In this document: piece after piece, positions 24,815-37,200 of the stretch
Layout: the number at the start of each line of letters is the position of its first letter
Position numbering within the stretch: position 1 is the first letter of the stretch
NCBI RefSeq assembly: GCF_000003605.2
Contig: NW_003124897.1
Span: 354,574 to 411,286 of the forward strand
Length of the DNA stretch: 56,713 nucleotides
Source of the DNA: Saccoglossus kowalevskii
Lineage: Eukaryota; Hemichordata; Enteropneusta; Harrimaniidae
Reading direction: 5' to 3'
Program-made: the position numbers and the translations under genes
Notes under the pieces: model-generated
Database searches by the model: none
Told to the model about the DNA's origin: nothing
Seen by the model: only the letters and a program-made list of their open reading frames with translations

Positions 24815-26112
24815 AATTAAGACTCCTATATGTGGAGGCAAACAATATTCTGAGCCCTTGTCAAACTGGATTTAGGCCTGGGTACAGAACAACTGATAAC
24901 ATGTTTATTCTTAAAACTGCCATTGACAAATATATCAACAATACTGAGAATAAAAAAAAGGGTGGTAAACTATTTGTTGGTTTTGTAGATCTTAAAAAAG
25001 CCTTTGATAGTGTATGGCGTAAAGGGCTATATTATAAAATGCTGAAAAACAATAGCAATGGTAAATTATATAATGTAATTAAAAATATGTATGAAGATGT
25101 CAACTATGACATACAACTAAATAAATGGTATTACCGAACAGTTTAAATCACTCAGAGGTGCCAGACAAGGTTGTAACATTAGCCCCATATTGTTCAATCT
25201 TTTCTTAAATGATTTCCCAGATAAATTGGATGAGACATGTCAGCCTGTTAAAATTGGAAAGTTATCAATAAGTAGCCTACTTTATGCAGATGACTTGGTA
25301 TTACTCTCTGAAACAGAGGAAGGTTTCCAAAATTGTTTTACTAAGCTACATTCCTATTGCACTGATTGGAATTTGAAAGTAAACACTTTCAAAACCAAAG
25401 TAATCGTCTTTAACAAAAATGGCAGGTTGCTCAATCATAAATACAATTTTTATTATAATAATATAGAAATTGATATTGTGAGTAGTTATAAATATTTAGG
25501 TATGGAGTTTAAGCCAAATGGAAAGTTTGATTTGGCAAAAGAAAATTTATATAAAAAGGCAGTCAAGAGAGCTCAACAAACTTCGCACCTACAAGAAGTT
25601 TAAAACAAACTTCAAAATGGAAAAGTATTTGATGGATGTGAATAAATCAAAATATAGAAAATATATTTGTAAATTAAGAATTAGTGACCATCAGCTTATG
25701 ATTGAGAAAGGGAGGTATACTAGACCAAAAACAAAACTGGAACACGGAATCTGCACAAGATGTGACAATGACTCAGTTGAGGATGAGTACCATTACATTA
25801 TGGACTACCCACAGTACAATAAAATGAGGCAGATACTTTTTACAGACTTACATAAGGATAATCCTAATTTTACTTCAATGGATCATCCCGATAAATTTAT
25901 TTACATTATGATAAACTGCCACATTAAGCCTGAGCTTGGTGTGTTTATAATGCAAACAGGTGTGTATTAATAAAACACCTGATTCTACACTACCTTTTAA
26001 TTGCCTTTTAATTAATCTGTTATTTTAATTTTTTGATTATCCTTTTTACTTTTTTTTATTTCACTTGACTATGTTCATCTTCTATAGAAAGAATAATGTC
26101 AATAAATTTATC
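24815..26112 (+). pseudogene. Broken non-LTR (LINE) retrotransposon, reverse transcriptase part
   Basis: A reverse-transcriptase remnant in three frames. The first piece (to 25146) has the QTGFRPGYRTTDN block and the catalytic FVDLKKAFDSVW motif. After a frameshift near 25120, the second (to 25603) begins RGARQGCNISPILFNLFLNDF and carries YADD at 25283-25294. The third (from about 25580 to 25970) holds a C-terminal CTRC...DEYHYI zinc-binding-like motif of LINE proteins. Compared with intact elements it lacks the endonuclease and N-terminal part, and appears to have an internal deletion between the last two pieces. An AATAAA-type signal lies near 26100. It is transcribed away from CaMKII and towards the annexin. 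Confidence 0.9.
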
Positions 26113-27160
26113 TTATATGCATTGCGCTAAAATACCTTCGAGCGTACACAAATACAGTTTTGTAACGCCTCAAAACTGCAGTGTAAGCTCCATTCTTCTC
26201 GTTTATACACAAAACTCATTTATTTCCCGCACGTTCATAGTTAGAAACTTTAACTAAAAGGTGTTCACGCACAGGTACGCTATTAAAATCCCCCGTTTAA
26301 TTGTGTGTTTCCATCCATAAACGAAAGCTAACTATGAGACTGTCTAGGAGGGCGGGCCATTATTTCTGATGATAATTGCGTACAAACACATAATGTTGTA
26401 TTTTTATGAGGTATATGTTTCCCAGAAATTCTCATGTATAGACCATTTATGATTATTTTTTGTTTCCTATATTTTTTTCTCTAACAATTATATTTGTTCT
26501 GAGTCGACTAGCCACTCAGTGTTCAGATCCATCACTTGAAAACGAAAGGTCATGACCTAGTTTTATTTAAAGTTCCCGGATGACGGTATATCCTCTATTC
26601 GTAAAGGTTAGTATACTATTGCTGCTTAAATCAATACACAATTGACATTATTTTGGGCATTTTTTTTCGTTGACAGCTAAGTACCCCCCAGAATCTGTCT
26701 CGCAAGATAGTAGGGGGTTTACTATGATTTTTGATGACAAAAGGGGTTCGCGAACGTCATTTTACCGTGAGTTATTAGGACTTGTCAATGACAACAGTAC
26801 AATGTTATTGTTAGACCTGACGCCCGATCTGTCGCTCACCGTAGCAACAGCGAAACAAGACTCAACGACCATGTCATTTTGTAGACGAAATTTGACCATT
26901 ATTTGCCTTGAAATGCAGTGTTTCCGATTATTTCTGTGTTCGATTTTGTCAATAAATATAACGCTGTCAATATGGGTTGTATCGTCTAAGCAACGGACAA
27001 ACACTTCGATTAAAGTAAACAAACAACAAACAGATTAACCCGCCATTATTTTGAATAAAAAGGTGATGTGGTTACGATGTGAGATTGGTACTACAAATAT
27101 AATTTAAGTTTTGTTTCAAATACTTGACTTTTTATTGAAAATATAGTAGGCAGCAATTTA
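26113..27160. other. Intergenic stretch with an unrecognised 122-codon frame
   Basis: Somewhat richer in CpG than the flanks. A plus-strand frame at 26670-27038 is open for 122 codons but matches no family I know. It is preceded by TTTTTTTTCGTTGACAG, which could act as a splice acceptor. It could be an exon of an unannotated gene, a non-coding transcript, or chance. No domain is visible. Confidence 0.2.
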
Positions 27161-27216
27161 TAGAATAGAATAGAATAGAATAGAATAGAATAGAATAGAA
27201 TAGAATAGAATAGAAT
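27161..27216. repeat. (TAGAA)n microsatellite
   Basis: Eleven uninterrupted copies of the pentamer TAGAA upstream of the annexin promoter. Likely length-polymorphic. Confidence 0.95.
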
Positions 27217-27539
27217 AAAATTGGAATATAATATTTCACTTTGAATAATTCAATGATAAAAATGAATTTCACACAAAATGAAATTGAAAATAATTAAGTT
27301 GCATTTTCTCATGCATTGCCCTGTCTACCAAATAAACATTTTTTTATTAAATATGAAATTTTCAACTGGCATAACAAATAATTTTTTCAGATGTTTGAGT
27401 ACTTGTTTATTAACAGCGAAGACCATATTATTAAACAAGTTAAGATATTTGTTCATAATTTGTTTGAAATTAAAAACCAAAATTAGATATTTCAAACTAT
27501 GGTTTAATTCATATTTTTGTATTTCAATGGACCATTTTC

Positions 27540-27900
27540 CGTTCACTGCGAGAATCACGCGTTATGCGTGAAATCGAACGTAAAAACAGGACAAACAAAG
27601 GTCATAGCGTCGTAGTCGCGTCAAACATCGCGTGGGATTCGACAAACGCGAAAGTATTTCGGGGACATTTCCATGCTCAATAATGTGCTGTCCACATTTG
27701 ATGACAGGCAATTTCGATTAAGTAAGGGTATTCGGAAGCAATATTCCTCTGTCGAAGATCGGCCGGTCAATGTAAGCTACGAAATAAAGAAATTCTAGTT
27801 CAAAATCAAATCGTTTGATTTTTGCGGCAGACGTTCGACGCGCGTCTTTCATGCATCTCGCGAGATCTCGCAATTGTATGGAAAATCACCTATTGTTGAA
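27540..27900 (+). promoter_or_regulatory. CpG-rich annexin promoter with TCTCGCGAGA
   Basis: A CpG-dense island in otherwise CpG-poor DNA, a few hundred bases upstream of the first annexin coding exon. It contains the palindrome TCTCGCGAGA at 27856-27865, the CGCG element found in many housekeeping promoters and reported to be bound by BANP. Possible 5' UTR donors are GTAAGG near 27721 and GTAAGC near 27770, but the transcription start and non-coding first exon could not be fixed. No TATA box is seen. Confidence 0.5.
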
Positions 27901-28214
27901 TGTTGTTTTGCTACAATTTTAGATACAAGTTTCTTTGGGCCCCTCACCCATAACTCTAATCCTAACTCTGCCCCTCCAGTACCCCTCCTCAATTTCAAAT
28001 GTATATATCCCTCTTTGTGTCACTTGTAATTATTTGGAGGGGCATATTGAATTACATTGAGAGCTGAAGTGTTAGGGTCAGGGTTCAGTTTAGAAGTGAG
28101 GGGCTTTTAAGAAACTCTTTCCCAATTTCTTTGCTGAAAGAAATTATTATTATTAAATTAATAATACATGTTGTTTTCATTTGTTTCAGGCTATACATTA
28201 CTTGAAATAAAATC

Positions 28215-31200
28215 ATGAGTTATGGAGGTGGCTACCCTCCTCCTAGTGGTGGATACCCCCCTCCGCAGGGTGGTGGTGGATACCCTCCTCCGCAGGGTGG
28301 CGGTTACCCTCCTGCAGTACCGGGGCAACAAATGAGTATCACCGTGGGCTTCGTAAGTTACGTTATCTTCACTTTCCACTGATTTTCATTTAATGTCAGT
28401 CTTGTGAATAATTTAGGATATAATAAGTGCTAAAATCAGTGATGTATTTTTGTTTTCAAGTACAGTAAGAGGAAAAAATGTGATCTCCTAGCCTAGAATC
28501 CAGTTATTCTAAGTATACACTCAATAATTATTGAGTGAATCTTTTACGTAAATACATAGTTAGCACAGATATGTGTGTCATCACTGATTGGCTGTCTCCA
28601 TGACCTCAGTGTATTACCATAGAAACATGCATACACTGTTTGACCCCTAGGTAAGGCCTGCCCACAACACTGCAGAAGATCGATTCACTAGTATATTATT
28701 TGTAGATTTGTCAAAGTCTCACAATCATAGAAGGTGTCTAGTGACCCCACCCAAAAACCACTTTTTGTTCACATTTACATATTTTTTTGTTTTTCGCTAC
28801 TAAAAAGCAAACAAAATAACTAGACAGTATTGAATTCAACATACCGGTAGGTGGTTGTTTTGAATGGCTGTCAGGGATTTTTCACATTACAAAAAATGTT
28901 TTAAACTTATTTTTTGGTGCTATGACTCTAACACAAGCATCCAGTAAATAACATTGCTCACTCTTTGAGTTAAGTGCAACATCTTTTTTGTGTATTTTTT
29001 TTATAATATTTTGAATATGTTTGAACCAAATAAAGATATTAATTTGGATAAGTTTAGATCAAATAGACATTATTGCATCTTGATCAAATTGTTTTGGTAA
29101 AATACTGAACAAAATTTATGAAGATTGTATTTTGTGAACAAAATATGACTTTGGGGTTCCATGGGGTTAAACTTGACCTTAGTAGTTAACCCAGCATCTG
29201 CCTAAATGTGTATTCTTCAAACCATAATACTGATCATTATGCTTTGTAATCAGTCAAAAGGATTTATGATTATTCAAATCGCTTTTATACTTTAAATAGA
29301 CATGTCATTCAATTCCCCATTCTTTTCATAGTTACCATGGAAACCATTTCACAATTCAAATTTTATTTTTACTGATTAATTTCAGCAAATGTAGTGAAAC
29401 TAAATTCTACAGTATTTATCAACACCCGCAAACATTCCACCATAAAAAGTTTATATATTTTTCAAATTTGATTTCAGTACTTTCAACTTGAGATAGCAAA
29501 CAATCTAATTAAGATCCCAGTTATTTTTTTTTTAAATATGTATTTTATTTTTCATATATTTTATTTTAATTATTTAATCGTGAAAGTTATGTGGCAATAG
29601 TTGAAATAATACAAAATTAACTTTAAATCCCTGCAGTGAGTTTTCTTGATACTTAAATCTAACGATTTAATTTTGTGAATTTCCACAAAATATTGTTTCA
29701 TTGTATGCAGTTGGAACCGAGTAGATTTGAATTTAAATTTGTCGCATTCAAATGATGTTTTCATACAGGCACAACCAGGAGTGATGCCAGGATATCCACC
29801 CGAGGCAGGTCCACCACCTTCAAGTGGGCCTCCTCCCCCACCCGGACAGCAGTGGGCACAGCCTGCACCCATGCCACAACCACAAGGTAAAGATATAAAC
29901 TGATTCAGAGGGCACACCATCTAGGAGTGCCAGTGGTGGTTATTTATAATAAGACACATGGTCTGTATCTCTTTAGCGTCATACATTATTTATAATAATG
30001 GACAACACAATGTCATTTCATATTTTTCATTTATGGTAGCGGGTAAAACATGAACAAATGGAAACCCTCATTATGCGGTTTATTCTGCTCGCTTCACTTG
30101 TGAAAGTACGGCCGCAGGATACACCGCATCACTTGTGAAAATAACTTCCATCGCTACGAAAACCACAGGGAGGGTGTGGAGTTCTGTCATAGTATGAGAA
30201 ATTAAATCTTTTTTCATTATGGCCTGTGTTGTATATTTAAATTATTTAGTTGGTGGATACCCGGCTCCACAAGCAGCCGCAGGGTTCACCACGCCAGGAT
30301 ATGCACCAGTACCCGCTAACATTGATCCATATGCACAACAACGTCATCATCAACAACAACAACAACAGCCTCAGTACTATCAACAACAACAACAACCGCA
30401 GTATCGGCAGCCACAGTATCAACAACCGCAGTATCAGCAACATGCACATCAGCAAGCGGCACCAGTACCACAAAGAGTACAATCACAGCAAGTACATCCT
30501 GTGGCAAGTAAGTGTGATCATTGTCTGGTAACCACACTATTATTCTGCAGGTTACACCCCCCCCACCTCCAGAATACTCTGGACTTGCTGCTTAATTCCA
30601 CTCATTAAGGTCATTTGTGGGTATTAATACGGATATTCAGATTCCCATGATTTTGACACTATGGCGTTATTTTATATTGTTGTTCACAATACAATACAAT
30701 AAATAAAAACAAATGGTTATGGAACTATTTTTCACCGAAAATTTCTGAAAACATGAAAACAAGGATGTTTGAGCCATCGGTTCCAATCGGGGAAAGATCT
30801 CATCATATCTGGAAATATTGTGTGGTGACATATACTTATTGAGAAAATAGTGGCTTAGTCTTTTCCACAAAACGAAATGAAATAAAACCAAACCCTAACC
30901 CTAACTCGCATTTTTTTTCATTGGCCTAATAATATCTGAGAAAATTTTACACTGTGAAACACGAAATGAATAGCGCCATCAGTGTTCAACAATTCCAAAA
31001 TGGCTGTCACGTCATGTCAGCACAAATGAATCAAGCTGCAAAGTAGGTGGAAAAAAAGGGGGGAACTAAATAATCTCGACAAATTTATTTCTGTGACGTG
31101 GCAATGTTTGAAGTCATTCAAAATTTAAGGTTAGGGTTTCGTTTCGTGGAAAAGACTAAGCCGAAAATAGTATGTTATTATAAGATGGGTAATTCTGATT

Positions 31201-34200
31201 GGCACGAATAGTTAGGAAATTTTGGGAAATACTATTTATTTTCCTTAAAATAATGCTTTTACATGAATTCCTCTGAAAATTGTTCCAAAAAAGATCATTA
31301 TTGTCACACAATTTTCCCTAAAACCATGATGCCATTTATTAAAATCTATAATTAAGTAGCACATTCAACTCAAAATATTGTGATAAAATTTTCACTATAT
31401 TTAATAGGTTGAAACAACCTTAAGCAAGTAAATCTATTCGAACTTCATTAAAAATTGGGGTCCACATTTTGATCACATCATATACTGTCCACTGTCATCC
31501 ATTATTTGAAAAATTAACATAATCAGATTAGCAGCATGTATCAGCCAATCAACTGACATTGTATGAACTCCATTAAATTACCAAATAACAGAAATTCTTA
31601 GCAATAGAATTTCCTACTATATTTTCTGTCATTGTACCTTGTAAAACATATTTAATCTAAATATTTGTATTTTCAGCTGCACCACCTCCAGAAAATATGT
31701 ACGAGCAAAGTAAGTATTGAGTTGTGGATTAATTCAGTACAAAAACAATGTGTATTGTTCTGCCATAAATATCAGCAATTTTTTGGCATATGAAATTGAC
31801 ATTAATGCTGGTTGCATTCCAAGAAAATGTGTGATGCTTGGCTCTCTTTCTGGTTGAAATGAATACTTCCTCTGATACACAGCACTACAAATTACCCAGG
31901 ATTCTCTATGATTTGTAACACTAGACATTGTCATCTTTAAAACATTTTACTGGCTTACCATCTTGTACTCTATTAAACTCCTAAGGATTCTGCTGTATGC
32001 TGTTTTTCAAAAGTATGTTTTGTAATGTATGATCAGAATGTCAAATTTACCTTAAAACAAAGAGGTATTAAAAATGCTGTTAATCTTTGGAAATATACAT
32101 GTAATCACTAGCATAAGTACTCACCCTCATCACCTGGCAACTAATATGCATATTTCTTTGTTCCATCTATTCAAAGACTTAATTAGGTGTTGGGGATTTC
32201 CTTAGTTATCTTAGAATTATATACTTTGGTTATTATAAACTGAGTTTGGTTTATAGTTGACAAAAAATTTTCAGTACTGCTCTAAAAAAATATTCATCAA
32301 TTTGGAGAAGAAGAAATTTTGAAAAAAGATGTTCATTTTCAGAATACTTGAAGCATATCCACAGATCCACACGAGACGCCTGTGTACTGTGACATTCACC
32401 AAATTTTCTCCAACCAATATATGTTTGTACATACCACATGGGATTGTGGGTAATTACAGTCAATGTGGACTGGTTAAAATTATTCCATTAACACTTGACT
32501 TCCTAGACTTGTTGAAATGATCCACGTAACATCCCTAGACTGGTTAAAATGAACTCACTGTTACTTGACTGCCTAGGCTTGTTGAAATAATCCTAGTGGC
32601 ACTTCTCTCCCTAGGCCTGCTAAAATGATTTCTTTAATACTTGGCCTTTTAAGACTGTCTGACATGGTTTTATTGACACTGGGCTCCCCTAGACTGACTG
32701 AAATGATTCTTTGACGCTGGGCTCCTTAGACTAGCCGAAGTTATTCCAGAAACAGAACTCTTGTTTGACAACCCTAATTTTTTGACTTCTCACAAACCAT
32801 GATAGATATACGTGTACACCATTTTTAGCTCCGCTGGTCGACACAGCGGAGCTGTTCATATTACTGATTATCCGTCGTCTGTCGTCGTCAACTTTACCAT
32901 TTTAACTTCTACTTCAAAATCGCAAGTTTAAATTTGATATGCAAGTACCTTGGATGGTTCTTTCTCAGATTTGTTCATTTCATGTCAAAATCTTAAATTC
33001 TCTATTTTTGGTGAATATTTTTGTCATTTTTGGTAAAAAGTGATATTTTCGACTTCTTGTTAAAAACCACAAGTCCAATTGTTTTGATATTACATATATA
33101 GGTACTACATGTGGACCTCTCTCAGATTTGTTCATTTGATGATGATATCTTTAATTCTCTAATTTTAACAATTGTTTTGTTTGTTTTTTTGGTAAAAAGT
33201 GATATTTTCGACTTCAAGTCTGATTGCTTTGATACTATACATATTGTTCATTTTCTAATGATATCTTCAGTTCTTTAATTGAAATGTGCCTTGCTAACAG
33301 CGGAGCTATCTCAGCTGACAGGCTGCTTGTAATATTATTATAACTAATATTTCAGCACCTCCAGCACCAAGACCACCTCAGAAAGTCACAAAACCTAAGC
33401 CAAAGGTGAGTTTAATACAGTTCTTAGACTATTTGTTCAACTGTGGTAGTATATAGATAATTGTGGATTTGTGTCATGACCCAATTCAAGATTCATGTCC
33501 TGAAGTAAGAATATCTGTCACCAAAATCTAAAACACACATTCACCAAGTTTGTTCTTATTTTTCTTCAAATTGAGCACACATTAGTTTGTTTTCAGCCAA
33601 TATGGCTGATATCATGATAGCTATTATTGTGCAATGTCAATTCACATTTTTCATTTACAGGTTTTAACCTTTTCACCATCTGTTCTCTCTTTTCATCAAA
33701 AATAGTCCTGTTTATAGTCTATTCCAACAAAAAGCATCATAGACACAAAATCTTTCAACCTTGAAAGTCATGTTTTCACCACAGAATCTAACAATTTGTA
33801 TTTATGAGACTGATTGTTCCTAGTCTCTGTTCGGACGAAGTCTGAAAACGTGAACTATTAATTTGGGTTCGTTCCGTCAGTACGTACGTCCGGAGCTATA
33901 TCTCACCCATTGACGGATTTCATTCAAACTTTACATGAAGACAATACATAATGTCTTACATATGCGCGTCAAGTTACTTCATGATCGCAGCAAAAATGGT
34001 CGACTGATGGCCATTTTTGATGTAAAATTTGCTATTTCTGATATCTAAACGTGTCCGCAGCTGTTGCTCGGAGATGACTGGGTCGATTTGGATCAAAGTT
34101 GGTATGATGATCATACATATTGGGTTGTAGGTGCACATCATTTTTTTTCATGATTCGAACAAATATGGCTGACTGGCGGCCATCTTGTTTTTCATGGTAC

Positions 34201-37200
34201 CCATGCTACTTTATCTTGAATGCAATGAACTTTCTGTTTAAATTTTGTACAAAGATAGTATACCAAGAGATACATCTGCACCAACATGATTTTTGTGATT
34301 CAATTCAATATGGCTGGCCGACACCCATTTTCCATGTAAAAGTGCTAAATCGTCATTTTTACATGTTCAGAGCTGTTTCTCAGAGATGACTGATTTGGAT
34401 CAAAGTTGGTATGATGATCATACATATTGGGTTATAGTTGCATGTCATACTTTTTCTGTGATTCAAACTAATATGGCTGACTGGTGGCCATTTTGTTTTT
34501 CATGATACCCATGCCTACTTTCCCATGAATGCAATGAACATTTCTGTTTAAATTTTGTACAAAGACAGTATACCAATAGATACATCAACATGAACATTAT
34601 TTTTGTAATTTGATTCAATATGACTGCCCAATGTCCAATTCTCATGTAAAAGCACTAAATCATAACTTTTTACAAATCCATCTCCTATTAATGGTTTCAA
34701 TCTAATCTCAATGACTTCATCAGCATCAAATTGATATGTCAGATCACAAAATTTTGGACGGGGACTGTGTCATTAACAATGACTTGTTTTTTTTTGTCTT
34801 TAGGTTCCACCACCAATGGAGAAACCCGAAGCTCTGAAAGAAGAGCAGATGTACAAGATTTTAGATCAACCGTTTGAATGCCACGGCACTGTCAAACCAG
34901 TTACACCATTTGATGCCGAACAAGACGCTGAGATAATAAGAAAAGCCATGAAGGGATTAGGTGAATTATAATCATATCTTGTTTAATCCCATCAATAGTA
35001 TGGTACAATACTCATTTTTTTATTTCATATGGCATTTGTATGGTTACCTTTCAAGGTAACCAAACTTGATGGGAGCTCTAAAAAGGCTTGAAATACTCAC
35101 CTACAAAATAATACGGTTACCAGTTAACAGGACAGTTAAACTACCACCTAGTTAGTGTTGTTGATTGTAGTATTTAAAAGCACTAAATCACTAAATGTGT
35201 TTGGTTGCCATGGTAACAGGTACTGATGAAGCTGCCATTATTCAGTTGATCACATCACGGTCCAATGAACAGAGACAGAAAATCAAATTGCAGTTCAAGA
35301 CAATGTACGGCAAGGTAAGTTCATATTTTGTTCTTTCTGATAGATATGGCTCGCTAATCTGTTCTTATCTTAACCTGATTATTCAACAAAATTTCTTCTA
35401 TGTCTCAGGATTTGATTAAGGATTTGAATAGTGAGTTGAGTGGTGACCTGAAAGAAACTGTGATGGCGCTGTTCATGCCGACTACGTACTATGATGCCTG
35501 GTCAATCCATAACGCTATCAAGGTAAATGCATTTTGCAAGGACAGTAAACTTCATTTGACCCATATACATATACGTTGCTATGCATAGTATGGGACCCAC
35601 ATTCATTTCACATGGTCAACATGACTGCTGCCCTTGCCCTTAAATAAAAATTGTAAATCTGTTTTGGAAAAAAGCAATTTTTTATTAAATTCTAGGCTTG
35701 TGTTACAAAATGTTGTTCGAGCTGACCAAGCATCTTTCCACAAAAAAGTGATGATCAATATTCTCTGCAGGTGGCACAAATATTTATTTGGGTGAGTGAG
35801 GTTGCACCCTCCCAAAACTTTTCACAAGTTCTACAATACTATGATCAAAAAACATTAGATAAGCTGATGTCTTTGTTGATATATTTCTCACATTCACATC
35901 TTTACACACTATATTTTATTTTTTAAGGGTCTGGGTACAAATGAAGAAATCCTAATAGAAATATTGTGTACCAGAACAAACGATGAAATCAAGGAGATTG
36001 TTAAGACGTACCAACAAGGTGAACACTGCCATCTGGAGTTTAATTATTTCTATTTTATTTGTTAACACAAATTAGCATCTTTATGGTCTATGGCCGGCAA
36101 TTATATTTTCTTAAATTTTGTGTTTTATTAATTGAATCTTATATTTAATTTTTCAGAATTTGGTAAATCACTTGAACAAGACTGCATTGGAGATACTAGT
36201 GGTCATTTCAAAAGGTTACTTGTATCAATGTGTCAGGTAGGATTTCTTTGGCAAAGACGAATTTCACAAGTACATTGTAGTGAATGTTCAGGTTTTGTAG
36301 TTTCAAGTATTGATTTCAAACATATCTTGTGATATTTGCATATTTACAAATCATTTTTTGTTTCCAGGGCAACCGTGATGAAGGCAATTCAGTAGATGAT
36401 GAGAAAGCGAGAAAGGATGCAAATGATCTTTATCAAGCTGGGGAGGGTAAATGGGGAACCGACGAATCAACTTTCAACAAGATTCTAGCAGTAAGGAATT
36501 TTGCTCAATTAAGAGCCACATTTAAGGAATATGTGAAGGTGAGTTTGACTAAGATTAGAGATGAATACAACTATCATTACAATCAAAGCATAACATACAT
36601 GTAATGGGTTTTCTATCCACTGAGTATCAGTAACATCCCAGCACAAAAGAGTTCATGTTTTGACCTCCCCTTTGGTGCACTAAATCAACCCCTGTTTTTG
36701 ATGTTCAACCTGAGTATGATTTGAAATTGAGTCTGCCAATCGTGCAATAATGGTGATTATTTTTTAAATAGACCACACAAAATGTCATGGGTGTTTGTCA
36801 ATACACTTTTCTTCATACTGAATTCTGTATACACTGTACACATCAGCTTCCATGTTGAGTAAATCTCTGGATTGATTTTTTCAGATTTGTCAGCGTGATA
36901 TTATAAATTCTATCGACCGTGAATTCTCAGGTGATGTCCGGAGTGGCATGCGGGCTATTGGTAAGTTGTATTGGTAATCATCTTAGTTCACCAACTAAGG
37001 TTTATTCAGCCATTGCCTCATCACATGTACCTCCGGAGATTCTATTTAGCCAGTGTATAATACAGTGGGCCCCCAGGGGCAGTTCAACCTTATATCAATA
37101 TCTGATATTATTATACATCTGTCACCATAACGCCATAAGTTACAGCGTGCCATAATTTTGTGGTATTTTCATCCTACCATATTAGAAAATGCAAATTTCA

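Larger units (their letters stand above)
28215..33405 (+). other. Annexin N-terminal low-complexity region (coding exons 1-5)
   Basis: Exon 1 encodes tandem GGGYPPPQ units (residues 1-46). Exon 2 encodes a Pro/Gly/Gln stretch with [10 protein letters not shown] (47-85). Exon 3 (86-171) begins VGGYPAPQ and passes into Gln runs and PQYQQ repeats. Exons 4 and 5 (172-199) are short and Pro/Lys rich. In vertebrate A7 and A11 this region binds ALG-2 and phase-separates; the Gln/Tyr part resembles prion-like domains more than the vertebrate tails do. The very short exon 31677-31709 (33 nt) is a plausible alternative-splicing candidate, because skipping it keeps the frame. Confidence 0.85.

Noticed and set aside
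24313-24845. Overlapping minus-strand frames upstream of the LINE
   Set aside because: No family resemblance, mutually overlapping, and without splice or promoter context.
30246-30537. Leu/Val-rich minus-strand frames and an Asn-rich plus-strand frame
   Set aside because: They are other-frame readings of the Gln-rich annexin exon 30250-30507.
30893-30906. Telomere-like CCCTAACCCTAAC
   Set aside because: Only two units, located in the inner end of the 9-bp-TSD MITE and mirrored at its other end, so it belongs to that element rather than being an interstitial telomere.
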